Assembly: GCA_948439405.1 (NCBI GenBank)
Contig: CAOJNB010000001.1
Coordinates: forward strand, 62,001-126,000
Reading direction: 5' to 3'
DNA length: 64,000 bases
Source of the DNA: an uncultured Coriobacteriaceae bacterium
Lineage (GTDB): Bacteria; Actinomycetota; Coriobacteriia; Coriobacteriales; Atopobiaceae
The number at the start of each line of letters is the position of its first letter. The first letter of the stretch is position 1. A model generated the notes under the pieces. It made no database searches. It was not told the DNA's origin and saw only the letters and a list, made by a program, of their open reading frames with translations. Shown one piece after another: positions 9,935 to 17,776 of this stretch. Made by a program: the position numbers and the translations under genes.

Positions 9935-11128
9935 CTAGCGCCTGACGCGCACCAGGCGCTCGTGCATCGCCACCATGACGCCCAGGATCGCGAGGAGCCA
10001 CACGGGAAGCAGCCACACGCCCACGTGGTTCGCCAGCAGGCCGAACACGGGCGGCATCAGGCAGGTGCCCACGTAGGCGGCGGCCATCTGCACGCCGATC
10101 ATCGCCTGCGAGCGGCGCGCGCCGAAGTGCTCCGGCGTCGAGTGGATGATCGAGGGGTACACCGGGGCGCAGCCCAGCCCCACGAGCACGACGCCGGCGA
10201 GCGCGACCCGCTCGCCGAGCGGCAGCAGCAGGCAGGCGGCGCCCGCGAGGATGACGGCCTGGCCCATGCGGATCATCTGGGCGTCGCGGAAGCGCATCGT
10301 GAGGAACCCGCTCAGCGCGCGGCCGACGGTGATCCCCACGTAGAAGAGGCTCGCGAAGCCGGCGGCCGTCTCCGCGGGGACGCCGCGCCCCAGGGCGAGG
10401 AAGCTGCTCGTCCACAGGCCGCACGTCTGCTCGATGGCGCTGTAGCAGAAGAAGGCGACCATGACCTCCTTGGCCCCGGGGATGCGCACGACCTCGCGCA
10501 GGGAGAGGGGGCGGTCCTCCTCCCGGTCGCCGGAGGCGCCCTCCGGGGCCTCGCCGGCCTCGGCCTCGGCCGCGGACCCGTCGCGCCCGCGCCACAGCGG
10601 CAGCGTGAGCATGAGGGTCGCGGCGAGCGCCACCTGCAGGACGCCGATGGCGCGGTAGCCCGCGGGCCAGCCCAGCCCGCCGGTGAGCGCCCACCCCATG
10701 ACGTAGGGGCCCGCCGCCGCGCCGACGCCCCACATGCAGTGGAGCCAGCTCATGTGCCGGCTCTCGTAGTGGAGGGCGACGTAGTTGTTGAGCGAGGCGT
10801 CGACGCTGCCCGCCCCCAGGCCGTACGGGACCGCCCACAGGCACAGCTCGACGTAGGAGCGGCTGAGGGAGAAGCCGAGCAGCGCCACGGCGGTCGTCGC
10901 GACGCTGAACGCCGTGACGCGCCCCGTGCCGAACCTCCTGGTGAGCCGGTCGCTCTGCAGGCTCGAGACGACCGTGCCGAAGGCGATGATCATCGAGACG
11001 CCGCCGGCGAACGAGACCGGGACCCCGAGCTCGGGATACATCGAGGGCCAGGCGGAGCCGAGGAGCGAGTCCGGCAGGCCGAGGCTCACGAAGGCAAGGT
11101 AGATGATCGCGAGCAGCAGGTTGGTCAT
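9935..11128 (-). CDS. MFS transporter
   Basis: A 397-residue major facilitator with twelve predicted hydrophobic segments and a charged central loop with Glu/Asp/Arg (about residues 195-220). SDRLTRRFGTGRV after segment 2 is the family's motif A equivalent. The sequence resembles the FucP/YfkF-like group that carries sugars or small solutes, but the substrate cannot be assigned. I chose the ATG at 11128, which follows GGGAGGG; a longer frame to 11194 would run through the tRNA-Thr terminator hairpin. Only about 30 bases separate that hairpin from this start, so the gene has no room for its own obvious promoter. Confidence 0.85.
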   Translation of the reverse strand: MTNLLLAIIYLAFVSLGLPDSLLGSAWPSMYPELGVPVSFAGGVSMIIAFGTVVSSLQSDRLTRRFGTGRVTAFSVATTAVALLGFSLSRSYVELCLWAVPYGLGAGSVDASLNNYVALHYESRHMSWLHCMWGVGAAAGPYVMGWALTGGLGWPAGYRAIGVLQVALAATLMLTLPLWRGRDGSAAEAEAGEAPEGASGDREEDRPLSLREVVRIPGAKEVMVAFFCYSAIEQTCGLWTSSFLALGRGVPAETAAGFASLFYVGITVGRALSGFLTMRFRDAQMIRMGQAVILAGAACLLLPLGERVALAGVVLVGLGCAPVYPSIIHSTPEHFGARRSQAMIGVQMAAAYVGTCLMPPVFGLLANHVGVWLLPVWLLAILGVMVAMHERLVRVRR

Positions 11129-11156
11129 GACGCACCCTCCCCCGTGCGGCACGGAA

Positions 11157-11190
11157 AGGGGCCGCCGGGCGCCAGCGCCCGACGGCCCCC
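11157..11190 (-). terminator. Terminator after tRNA-Thr
   Basis: On the minus strand GGGGCCG(T)CGGGCGC pairs with GCGCCCGGCGGCCCC around a two-base loop, followed by TTT. The stem is about 15 pairs long with one wobble. It lies between tRNA-Thr and the MFS gene. Confidence 0.75.
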
Positions 11191-11201
11191 TCATGCTCTG
11201 G

Positions 11202-11274
11202 AGCCAGCTACCAGACTCGAACTGGTGACCCCCGCTTTACGAGAGCGGTGCTCTACCAACTGAGCTAAGCTGGC
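11202..11274 (-). tRNA. tRNA-Thr (anticodon CGT)
   Basis: The minus strand folds as a complete cloverleaf: acceptor GCCAGCT with AGCTGGC, D-arm GCTCAGTTGGTAGAGC, anticodon stem CCGCT/AGCGG around the loop CTCGTAA, and TTCGAGT in the T-arm. The anticodon CGT reads ACG (Thr). CCA is not encoded. A promoter lies upstream and a hairpin terminator downstream. Confidence 0.95.
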
Positions 11275-11305
11275 GTTCGCGCGCGCCGAGCGCCCGCGGG
11301 GAACA

Positions 11306-11335
11306 ATCATACCCGCAGGGCGTGCCTTCCGGCAA
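11306..11335 (-). promoter_or_regulatory. tRNA-Thr promoter
   Basis: On the minus strand TTGCCG (11335-11330) and TATGAT (11311-11306) are separated by 18 bases, about 32 bases before the mature tRNA. It starts four bases past the stop of the upstream secreted-protein gene. Confidence 0.75.
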
Positions 11336-11338
11336 CCC

Positions 11339-12232
11339 CTAGGCCACGAGCGAGTAGATGTCGATCTCCGCGGTGGACAGCATCGTGTTCACGTAGTCGG
11401 TCCAGGCCTGCGACGAGGTCCCGCTCTCCTCCGAGTACTGCGCGTAGGCCACGTAGTAGGCCGTTGCGGCCTGGTTGTAGGTCGCCGAGGTCGAGCTGAA
11501 CTCCATGTCGCCCATCAGCTCGTAGTACGGCCCGTCGGTCCTGGCCCAGGTCTCGCCTTCGGCGTCCCACTCGTCGCCAAGCAGCCCGACGACGTAGGCG
11601 CCGTACTCAGCCGTCGCCACGTCCTCCTCGCCCTCGGCGCAGGCCGCGGGCTGGGCGGGCGGGTCCCCCGCCTCGTCGTCGCCGACGACCTGCTCGCGCA
11701 GCTTGTAGACGGCCGCGGACTCGCCGACGACGCGGCGCGCGGACTCCTCGTCGAGGCCCCACTGGGCCGCGATCTGCGCGTAGTCGCTCGTGCCGAGCAT
11801 GGACTCGGCGAAGGCGTCGACCTCCTCGTCGGAGACCTCGATGCCCTCGTCGGCGACGACCTCGTTGAGGATCTCGTTGCGGGCGTAGGCGAGCACGTCG
11901 TCGGCCGACGGCATCGCGTAGGTGCCGTCCTCCGCCTCGGCGGTCTCCAGGCTCGTGTTCGCCTCGATGACGTCGCGCGCCGTCACCTCGACGGTGCGTC
12001 CGTCGTAGGTGTAGGTGGCGACCACGGTGTCGAGCTCGCCCTCCTCGAGGGAGGTGACGCCGCTCACCGCGCCCGAGCCGCCGAGGCCGGCGAGCACGAA
12101 GCGCCCGAACAGCGCGCCGAGCACCAGGCACGCGACCGCGACGCCCGCCATGAGCGCCACGGGGACGCGCCGGCCCGAGCCCGCCGCCCCCCTCCCGGGG
12201 GTCCTGCCGTCGTCACGTGCGTGTCGTGCCAT
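11339..12232 (-). CDS. Membrane-anchored extracytoplasmic protein, SurA-N-like
   Basis: A 297-residue protein with a basic N-terminus (RRVP), one hydrophobic segment at about residues 25-48 and an acidic outer part. The outer part contains a SurA/trigger-factor-like helical stretch: a lysine-poor VTARDVIEAN, then EILNEVVADEGIEVSDEEVDAF and the sequence up to about residue 185. No PPIase or protease motif is visible. It may be a cell-surface folding helper, but this is only suggested by the weak resemblance. It is the last gene of the leftward run that begins with hpf, 36 bases after the HEAT-like gene. Confidence 0.65.
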   Translation of the reverse strand: MARHARDDGRTPGRGAAGSGRRVPVALMAGVAVACLVLGALFGRFVLAGLGGSGAVSGVTSLEEGELDTVVATYTYDGRTVEVTARDVIEANTSLETAEAEDGTYAMPSADDVLAYARNEILNEVVADEGIEVSDEEVDAFAESMLGTSDYAQIAAQWGLDEESARRVVGESAAVYKLREQVVGDDEAGDPPAQPAACAEGEEDVATAEYGAYVVGLLGDEWDAEGETWARTDGPYYELMGDMEFSSTSATYNQAATAYYVAYAQYSEESGTSSQAWTDYVNTMLSTAEIDIYSLVA

Positions 12233-12268
12233 GGTCCCGCCTTCCGTGTGGGCCGGCTCCCCCGCCGG

Positions 12269-12907
12269 CTACTTCGCCTTGGCCTCGAGGACCTCGAAGA
12301 TCTCCGCCGAGCAGGTCTTGATGTAGCCGTGGCCGCTCGTCGCGTCGAAGCGGATGCGCTCGGCGAGCGCCTCGCGGCTGGCCTTCGAGATCCTGCCGTG
12401 CGCGAACGTGAGCATGTGGCTCAGCATGTCGCGGTACTCGGAGTCCCCGTGGAAGCACTGGATGGCCTCGTCGAGCAGCGGCCACACCTCGTCGGAGCGC
12501 TTCTGCGAGGTGGCCCCGTAGCAGGACAGGAAGCGGAAGGCCGCGAGGCGCACCGTCGCGGAGGCCTCGTCGAAGAGCGCGGCCTCGGCGCCCTCGTAGG
12601 CCTTCGCGAGCTTGCGCGCGTTGGAGCGGGCGAGCTCGGAGAGGGCGTTGAGCACCTCCCAGCGCGTCTGGGCCTCGGGGCGGTACAGGGCGTCGATGAG
12701 CGCCGGGATGGCGTCGACGAGCTGGGAGGGGTCCTCGCGCGCCACGCTCGCGAGCTCGTGGGAGGCCTCCTGGCGCATCCTGCGGTTCGCGCCCGCCAGG
12801 TCATCCAGCAGCTCGGGCACCGGCCTGGTCGCGGTCGCGCCCTCGCGGGCACCCGCCTCGGCGGCCTCCGCGGGATCCGCGGCGGCGGTCTTCTTCTTCG
12901 TCGTCAT
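12269..12907 (-). CDS. HEAT-repeat-like helical protein
   Basis: A 212-residue protein with a Lys/Ala-rich start and then repeated helical pairs, such as RRMRQEASHELASVARE, TRWEVLNALSELARSN and ATVRLAAFRFLSCYGA, spaced about 40 residues apart as in HEAT or ARM repeats. Such proteins bind other proteins or nucleic acids. It follows the NYN-LOTUS gene by 16 bases on the same strand, so a shared role in RNA handling is possible but inferred from context only. Confidence 0.7.
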   Translation of the reverse strand: MTTKKKTAAADPAEAAEAGAREGATATRPVPELLDDLAGANRRMRQEASHELASVAREDPSQLVDAIPALIDALYRPEAQTRWEVLNALSELARSNARKLAKAYEGAEAALFDEASATVRLAAFRFLSCYGATSQKRSDEVWPLLDEAIQCFHGDSEYRDMLSHMLTFAHGRISKASREALAERIRFDATSGHGYIKTCSAEIFEVLEAKAK

Positions 12908-12923
12908 GCTGCCCCCTCCCGAG

Positions 12924-13715
12924 CTACTCGCAGAACCCGTCGACCATGACGGTCCCGGAGCGCTCGTCGTCGTGAACCTTGATCAGCCCGAGCTCGGCGG
13001 CCTCCTCGAGCAGGGCCGTGAACGAGCGGTACCCGTAGGTGCGCTCGGAGAACTGCGGGCGCTTGCGCCGCATCGTGTCCTTGACCAGCGACGCCTGCGC
13101 CGCGGGCCCGCCCTCGCGCTGCAGGGCGTCCACCGTCTCCAGCAGGAGCTGGTAGCAGGCGTGCTTCTCCTTGGGGACCTTCGCCACGAAGTCGGGGATG
13201 CCCGCCCCGTTGGCGATGTCCTCGTAGAAGATGAACTCGTCGCAGCAGTCCGCGAGCAGCGGGGAGGTCGCCTCCTGCATGCCCACGCCGATCACGCGGC
13301 GCCCGAACTCCTTGAGCTTGGAGACGAGCGGCGAGAAGTCGGAGTCGCCCGACAGGATCGCGAAGGTGTCGATGTGGTCCTTCGTCAGGCACATCTCCAC
13401 GGCGTCGACCGACAGGCGGATGTCGGCCGAGTTCTTGCCGGTGTAGGCGCGGTCGGGGATCTCGATGAGCTCGATGCCCAGCTCGTGCAGGGGCGTGATC
13501 GCGTTGGGGAAGCGCTGCCAGTCGCAGTAGGCGCGCTTGGCCACGATGCGGCCCTTGTCGACCAGGCGCTCGAGGATGCGCTGCACGTCGGGCGCGGGCC
13601 CGGGGTTCTGCCTGCCGTTGCGGCGGCGCTTGCCCGTGCCCAGCGCCAGGTTCTCGTAGTCGATCAGGACGGCCATCGAGCTCTGGCCGCCGACGCGCAT
13701 GTCCGTGATGCCCAC
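12924..13715 (-). CDS. NYN domain (PIN-like) protein with LOTUS/OST-HTH domain
   Basis: A 263-residue protein with an N-terminal NYN nuclease fold (about residues 14-160). Acidic metal-site residues are seen in VLIDYENL (about 17-24), in NSADIRLSVDA (about 92-102) and in SGDSDFSPL (about 119-127). The C-terminal part (about 180-258) resembles a winged OST-HTH/LOTUS domain, including YGYRSFTALLEEAAELGLI. Bacterial NYN proteins cleave RNA; the LOTUS domain is thought to bind RNA. A GTG start at 13715 follows GAGGGG and lies two bases past the preceding stop. Compared with LabA-like proteins the layout is normal. Confidence 0.87.
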   Translation of the reverse strand: MGITDMRVGGQSSMAVLIDYENLALGTGKRRRNGRQNPGPAPDVQRILERLVDKGRIVAKRAYCDWQRFPNAITPLHELGIELIEIPDRAYTGKNSADIRLSVDAVEMCLTKDHIDTFAILSGDSDFSPLVSKLKEFGRRVIGVGMQEATSPLLADCCDEFIFYEDIANGAGIPDFVAKVPKEKHACYQLLLETVDALQREGGPAAQASLVKDTMRRKRPQFSERTYGYRSFTALLEEAAELGLIKVHDDERSGTVMVDGFCE

Positions 13716-13717
13716 GC

Positions 13718-14725
13718 CTACCCCTCGTGATGGTGGTGGCAGCAGCCCTCACCGTGGTCGTGGTCGTGCCCGCAGTGGCACTCGTGCTCGTCCTCCTCCT
13801 CGAGGTGGTCGAGGACCGACCAGTCGAGCCCAGCCGCGGCGCCCTCTTCCTCCTCGGAGTACAGCAGCTCGATGGCCTGGGTGCCCAGGCGGGAGCCGCC
13901 CACCTGGCAGAGCAGGTCGTAGAGGGTGTAGGCCGTCTCGGCGCCCGGCAGGGTGAGCTCCTGGTCATCGGCCTCGGCGAGCGCCAGGCCCAGGTCCTTG
14001 CGCAGGTGCTCGACGAGGAAGCCCGGGGCCCAGTCGCCGGCGGCGGCCCTGGGCCCGAGGTCGGTCAGGGCGCGCGACGAGCCCATCCCGCTGCCGACCA
14101 TCTCGAGCATCTGGCCCTTGTCCAGCCCGCACACCTCGGCGAAGGTGAGGGCGTCGGCCATGCCCACCATGCAGGAGGCGAGGCTGATCTGGTTGCAGAG
14201 CTTGGCCGTCTGGCCGGCGCCGGCGCGCCCGAAGTAGCAGACCTTCGAGGAGAAGGTCTCGAGCACCGGCAGGACGGGCGCGGCGTAGGCCTCGTCGGCA
14301 CCCAGGATCAGCGTGAGGGTGCCCGCGACGGCGCCGGCCTCGCCGCCCGTGACCGGGCAGTCGAAGGCGTGCTTGTCCTCGACCTCGGCCGCGTCGTGCA
14401 GCTCGCGCGCGAGCGTGGGCGAGGAGGTGGTGAGGTCGACCAGGTAGGCGCCCTTCCTCGCGGCGGCGAGGATGCCGTTCTCGCCCAGGTAGACGTCCTC
14501 GACGTCGGAGGGGTAGCCCACCATCGTGAGGACGAGGTCGGCGCCCTCGGCCGCCTCGGCGGGGGTGGTCGCCAGGCGCGCTCCGCGCTCGACGAGCGGG
14601 GCGCACTTGGAGGCGGTGCGGTTGTAGACGGCGACCTCGTAGCCGGCGTCCAGGATGTGCCCCGCGATGGGGGCGCCCATGATCCCGGTGCCGACGAAGC
14701 CGACCTTCTTGACGACGTTGTCCAT
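13718..14725 (-). CDS. 3-hydroxyisobutyrate/tartronate-semialdehyde-type dehydrogenase with His/Cys-rich tail
   Basis: A 335-residue beta-hydroxyacid dehydrogenase. VGFVGTGIMGAPIAGHIL (about residues 8-25) is the NAD(P)-binding site, DCPVTGGEAGAVAGTLT (about 118-134) the substrate-binding signature, and KLCNQI (about 170) carries the catalytic Lys. The normal fold ends near residue 290; after an acidic linker the last 22 or so residues are almost all His, Cys, Asp, Glu and Gly, including HECHCGHDHDHGEGCCHHHH. This tail looks like a metal-binding extension and is unusual for the family. The ATG at 14725 follows AAGGAGAAGGAA. Substrate unknown. Confidence 0.88.
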   Translation of the reverse strand: MDNVVKKVGFVGTGIMGAPIAGHILDAGYEVAVYNRTASKCAPLVERGARLATTPAEAAEGADLVLTMVGYPSDVEDVYLGENGILAAARKGAYLVDLTTSSPTLARELHDAAEVEDKHAFDCPVTGGEAGAVAGTLTLILGADEAYAAPVLPVLETFSSKVCYFGRAGAGQTAKLCNQISLASCMVGMADALTFAEVCGLDKGQMLEMVGSGMGSSRALTDLGPRAAAGDWAPGFLVEHLRKDLGLALAEADDQELTLPGAETAYTLYDLLCQVGGSRLGTQAIELLYSEEEEGAAAGLDWSVLDHLEEEDEHECHCGHDHDHGEGCCHHHHEG

Positions 14726-14749
14726 CGGTTCCTTCTCCTTCGTTCTCAT

Positions 14750-14787
14750 GCCCAGGCTCCGCCCCCGGACGGGGGCGGAGCCTGGGC
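14750..14787. terminator. Perfect 17-bp hairpin between degV and the dehydrogenase
   Basis: GCCCAGGCTCCGCCCCC (14750-14766) pairs perfectly with 14771-14787 around a four-base loop. No U-run follows on the minus strand, so it may be an intergenic attenuator or RNA-stability element rather than a full terminator. Confidence 0.55.
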
Positions 14788-14799
14788 GGGTTCTCGTGC

Positions 14800-15786
14800 C
14801 TACCTCTCCTGCCTGCCGGAGCGCACGCGGCGCGCGAGGCGGTCGGTGAGCGAGAGCTGCTCGCGGCGGTCGTCGCCCCAGAACACGAGCGCGACCATGC
14901 CCGGGCCCACGTGCCCGCCGATCACCGGCGAGACGGAGCTGCGGATGATGAGCAGGTCCTGGCAGCCGGGCTCCTTGCGGATCGCGGCCTCGAGCCAGTC
15001 GCCGTCCTTCTCCGCGTCGGCCGTCACGATGCCCAGCGGCAGGGAGGCGTCGTGGGCGTAGTGCTCCTTGAACTCGTTGAGAATCGCGCGCAGGGCCTTC
15101 TTGCGGCCGCGGCACATCCCCTTGAGGGTGAGCGAGCCGTTCAGGTCGTAGCTGAGCTCCGGCTTCACGTCGAGCTTGCCGCCCACCTGCGCGGCGATCG
15201 GCGGGATGCGCCCGCCGGCGGCGAGGGCGTCGAAGTTGTCGAGCGTGAAGAAGCCCGGCAGGAAGTAGCGGGCGTCCTTGGCCCAGGCGCAGAGCTCCTC
15301 GGCCGTGAAGCCGTTGCCGGCGAGGTGCACCGTCTCGATGGCCAGCAGCTCGGCGGCCGCCGAGGGGCACAGGTTGTCGAGCACGTAGAGCTCGAAGCCC
15401 GGGTGCCTGTCGCGCACGACCTCGGCCGCCTGCTCGGCGGCGTAGATGCTCGAGGACAGCCCGCCCGTGAAGCCGAGGTAGAGCGTCGGGGTGCCGTCCT
15501 TGGCGGCGCGCTCGAAGACCTCCTCGTAGCGCCCGGGGGGCACCGCGCTCGTCTGCACGGTCATGCCCTCGCGCATCAGGCCGTAGAACTCCTGCGGCGT
15601 CATGGACTGCCAGAGGTCGTCGTAGTGGGCCTCCCCGCCGATGATGTAGGGGAAGCTGATGATCTCCACGCCCAGGGCGCGTGCCACGCTCGGCTCGAAG
15701 TCGCCGCACGAGTCCACGATGATGTGGACGTTGCTGCGCGCGCGGTACGCCTTCGGGATCGCCGGATGGTCGCCGATGCTAGTCAT
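14800..15786 (-). CDS. DegV-family fatty-acid-binding protein
   Basis: A 328-residue DegV protein. These bind a fatty acid and pass it to fatty acid kinase (FakA) for phospholipid synthesis. VDSCGDFEP at about residues 24-32, QTSAVPPGRYEEVFE (about 77-91), the FTGGLSSSIYAA stretch and a C-terminal SVSPVIGGHVGPG are family motifs; the Thr/Ser and His of the last one contact the lipid carboxylate. The length is slightly greater than usual. The ATG overlaps the end of hpf by eight bases. No fakA is in the window. Confidence 0.92.
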   Translation of the reverse strand: MTSIGDHPAIPKAYRARSNVHIIVDSCGDFEPSVARALGVEIISFPYIIGGEAHYDDLWQSMTPQEFYGLMREGMTVQTSAVPPGRYEEVFERAAKDGTPTLYLGFTGGLSSSIYAAEQAAEVVRDRHPGFELYVLDNLCPSAAAELLAIETVHLAGNGFTAEELCAWAKDARYFLPGFFTLDNFDALAAGGRIPPIAAQVGGKLDVKPELSYDLNGSLTLKGMCRGRKKALRAILNEFKEHYAHDASLPLGIVTADAEKDGDWLEAAIRKEPGCQDLLIIRSSVSPVIGGHVGPGMVALVFWGDDRREQLSLTDRLARRVRSGRQER

Positions 15787-16381
15787 CCATCTCCTCGATC
15801 TTGGGCTTGATGATGCCGTAGCCGCCGTTCTCGCGACGGTAGATGACGTTGACGAGGCCGGTGGCGGCGTTCTCGAACACGTAGAAGTCGTGGCCGAGCA
15901 GGTCCGTCTGGACGAGCGCCTCCTCCTCGGTCATCGGGGTGAGCTCGATGAGCTTCTCGCGCACGAGCTCCTCGTCGTCGTCCTCGTCGCCCTCGATGAG
16001 CCCGCCGAGGTCCTCGGCGGCGCTGGCGGCCGCCTGGGCGGCCTCGGCCTCGGCGGCGGCGCGGCCGCGGCGCTGGCGGCGGTCGATGACCTTCGTCTTG
16101 TACTTGCGCAGTTGGCGGCTCACCTTGTCGGCAGCCTCGTCGATGGCTGCGTTCATGTTGGCGTCGGAGGTGACCACGCGCACGACGGAGTCGCGCACGA
16201 ACACGGTGACCTCGACGTACTTGCGGTCGGGGTTGGAGGGGTTCTTGTCCACCCGCAGCACCACGTCGCAGGTCATGGGCTGGACGTCGAACACCTTGAG
16301 CGCGTTTCCGATCTTCTCCTCGACGTAGCCCCTCAGGGAGTCGTTGAGCGCGACCTTGCGTCCAGAGACCTTGATGTCCAC
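15779..16381 (-). CDS. hpf: Long-form ribosome hibernation promoting factor
   Basis: A 200-residue long HPF. It binds the decoding centre and promotes 100S ribosome dimers in stationary phase. The N-terminal domain (about residues 1-98) begins VDIKVSGRKV; after an Ala/Glu-rich linker the C-terminal dimerisation domain holds ELTPMTEEEALVQTDLLGHDFYVF (in two parts) and NVIYRRENGGYGII. I chose the GTG at 16381, preceded by GGGAGG four bases away, because most relatives begin at this residue; an ATG four codons upstream (16393) is the alternative and has no clear ribosome site. It leads the hpf-degV-dehydrogenase run. Confidence 0.92.
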   Translation of the reverse strand: MDIKVSGRKVALNDSLRGYVEEKIGNALKVFDVQPMTCDVVLRVDKNPSNPDRKYVEVTVFVRDSVVRVVTSDANMNAAIDEAADKVSRQLRKYKTKVIDRRQRRGRAAAEAEAAQAAASAAEDLGGLIEGDEDDDEELVREKLIELTPMTEEEALVQTDLLGHDFYVFENAATGLVNVIYRRENGGYGIIKPKIEEMDD

Positions 16382-16509
16382 TTTGCCTCCCATCAACGCA
16401 CCGTTAGGACGCGGGGCGCCCGGACGTGCGGACGCCCTCGCTACAAGGTGTACCCGATTCCGGGGCGCGCCCCGCCCGGGGGCGCCGCGCAATCGCCGAA
16501 CCCGCGCGC

Positions 16510-17439
16510 CTAGGCCGCGGGCTGCTCCTCGCCCTCGGCCGCCTCGTCGGCCGGGTTCTCCTCGGCGGCCTCGCCGACGTCGGAGAGCTGGTCCTCGCTC
16601 GTGAGCGGCAGCATGTCGCCGACCCAGCGGGAGCGCAGCAGGTCGAGGACGCCGTTGGAGGTGAGGGCGTCGAGCGAGGTCTGGACGGCGGACTGGAGCT
16701 CGGCGTTGTCGCCCGCGACGCCGACGCCGACGGCCACCGGCGCGTCGAGCGTGCCGGCGACGCAGACGTCGTCGTACTGGGCCGCCAGGTAGCCGCCCGC
16801 GTAGGCCTCGCACAGCACGTAGTCGACCGAGCCGGAGTTGAGGGCGTCGAAGGCCTCGTTGAGGTTGGGGAAGTCGCGCTGCGTCATGACCACGTCGGTG
16901 GCCTCGAGCGCCTGCTCGGAGGCGGAGGCGGACTGCAGGCCGACCGTCATCGAGGTGAGCTCGTTGGCAGAGGCGGGCCTGGTCTCGCCCTTCTGGAAGA
17001 AGGTGACGGCGTGCTCGGCGTAGCTGCCGACCACCGTCAGGTCGCCGGCGGAGCCGGTGCTCACGCCCATGACGACGTCGCAGTCCTCGACCTTCGCGTC
17101 GTCGACGCCGTCGAGGGTCACGAAGCGGACCTCGAGGCCCATCTCGTCGGCGAGCGCGGAGGCCACGTCGACGTCGAGCCCGGAGACGGAGCCGTCGTCG
17201 CCCACGATCACGAACGGGGCGTTCTGGGAGGCGTCGATGCCCACGGTGAGGAAGCCGTCCTCCACGATGGTGGGGCTGGAGAGCTGCGCGGAGCGGTCCT
17301 CGTCCCGCGCCCGCTCCGCCTCCTCCACGCTCGGCGTCCCGGCGCCGAGGAAGCTGCAGCCCGTCGTGAGCGCGACCAGCGCGAGGGCCGCGAGAAGGCC
17401 GGTGAGTGCGCGCGCGAGGCGCCGTGCCTGAGTGAGCAT
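16510..17439 (-). CDS. Amino-acid-type ABC transporter substrate-binding lipoprotein
   Basis: A 309-residue solute-binding protein of the SBP_bac_3 family. The N-terminus has a basic start, a hydrophobic core and the lipobox LTTGC (Cys at about residue 28), so it is a lipoprotein on the outer face of the membrane. Later features are TVGIDASQNAPFVI, SGLDVDVASALADEMG and the C-terminal DLLRSRWVGD; the tail is Glu/Ala-rich. No permease or ATPase gene is next to it, so it is an orphan binding protein here. The ATG at 17439 follows AGGGGGA. A leader of roughly 290 bases precedes it. Confidence 0.87.
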   Translation of the reverse strand: MLTQARRLARALTGLLAALALVALTTGCSFLGAGTPSVEEAERARDEDRSAQLSSPTIVEDGFLTVGIDASQNAPFVIVGDDGSVSGLDVDVASALADEMGLEVRFVTLDGVDDAKVEDCDVVMGVSTGSAGDLTVVGSYAEHAVTFFQKGETRPASANELTSMTVGLQSASASEQALEATDVVMTQRDFPNLNEAFDALNSGSVDYVLCEAYAGGYLAAQYDDVCVAGTLDAPVAVGVGVAGDNAELQSAVQTSLDALTSNGVLDLLRSRWVGDMLPLTSEDQLSDVGEAAEENPADEAAEGEEQPAA

Positions 17440-17776
17440 TGATTCATCCCCCTGTCGTGCCGAACCGACGTCCCCTGCCAGCTGACCTGGTCTTTGACCC
17501 CACACTCGCGCACCGGGGCTCTCGCTCGGGACGCCGCGGCGCCCCTCACTACCCGCCCTCTCGCCCGCGGGACCCCATGTCCCATGCCTGTACGGGCGGT
17601 GCGACTTACTCCTAGGACGAGCCATGATCGCCGGGCCACGCGTGGACCGGCTTACGTGGGTCCCTTCGTCCTCGTCTGACATGGACTGGGGCGGCTGGCG
17701 CCCGCAACCACAGACCTGGCGGAGACGGAGCCGATTATACCAAGGACGCCTGGTCCCGCCCGTGACCCGGCTCCCC
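17440..17776 (-). promoter_or_regulatory. Long untranslated leader region of the binding-protein gene
   Basis: This 337-base gap has no gene that I can support. On the minus strand an extended -10 element TGGTATAAT (17742-17734) would start transcription near 17727 and give a leader of about 290 bases. The leader contains small hairpins, for example GGTC-AAA-GACC and GGGAC-ATGG-GTCCC. I tested it by eye for SRP RNA, 6S RNA, tmRNA, T-box and common riboswitch cores and found no match. It may be a structured leader of unknown kind. Confidence 0.4.

Noticed and set aside
11129-11194. An upstream start for the MFS protein
   Set aside because: The extra 22 residues would be encoded by the tRNA-Thr terminator hairpin, and a better ribosome site precedes 11128.
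17440-17776. SRP RNA, 6S RNA, tmRNA, T-box or a common riboswitch
   Set aside because: I could not find the conserved cores of these RNAs on either strand.
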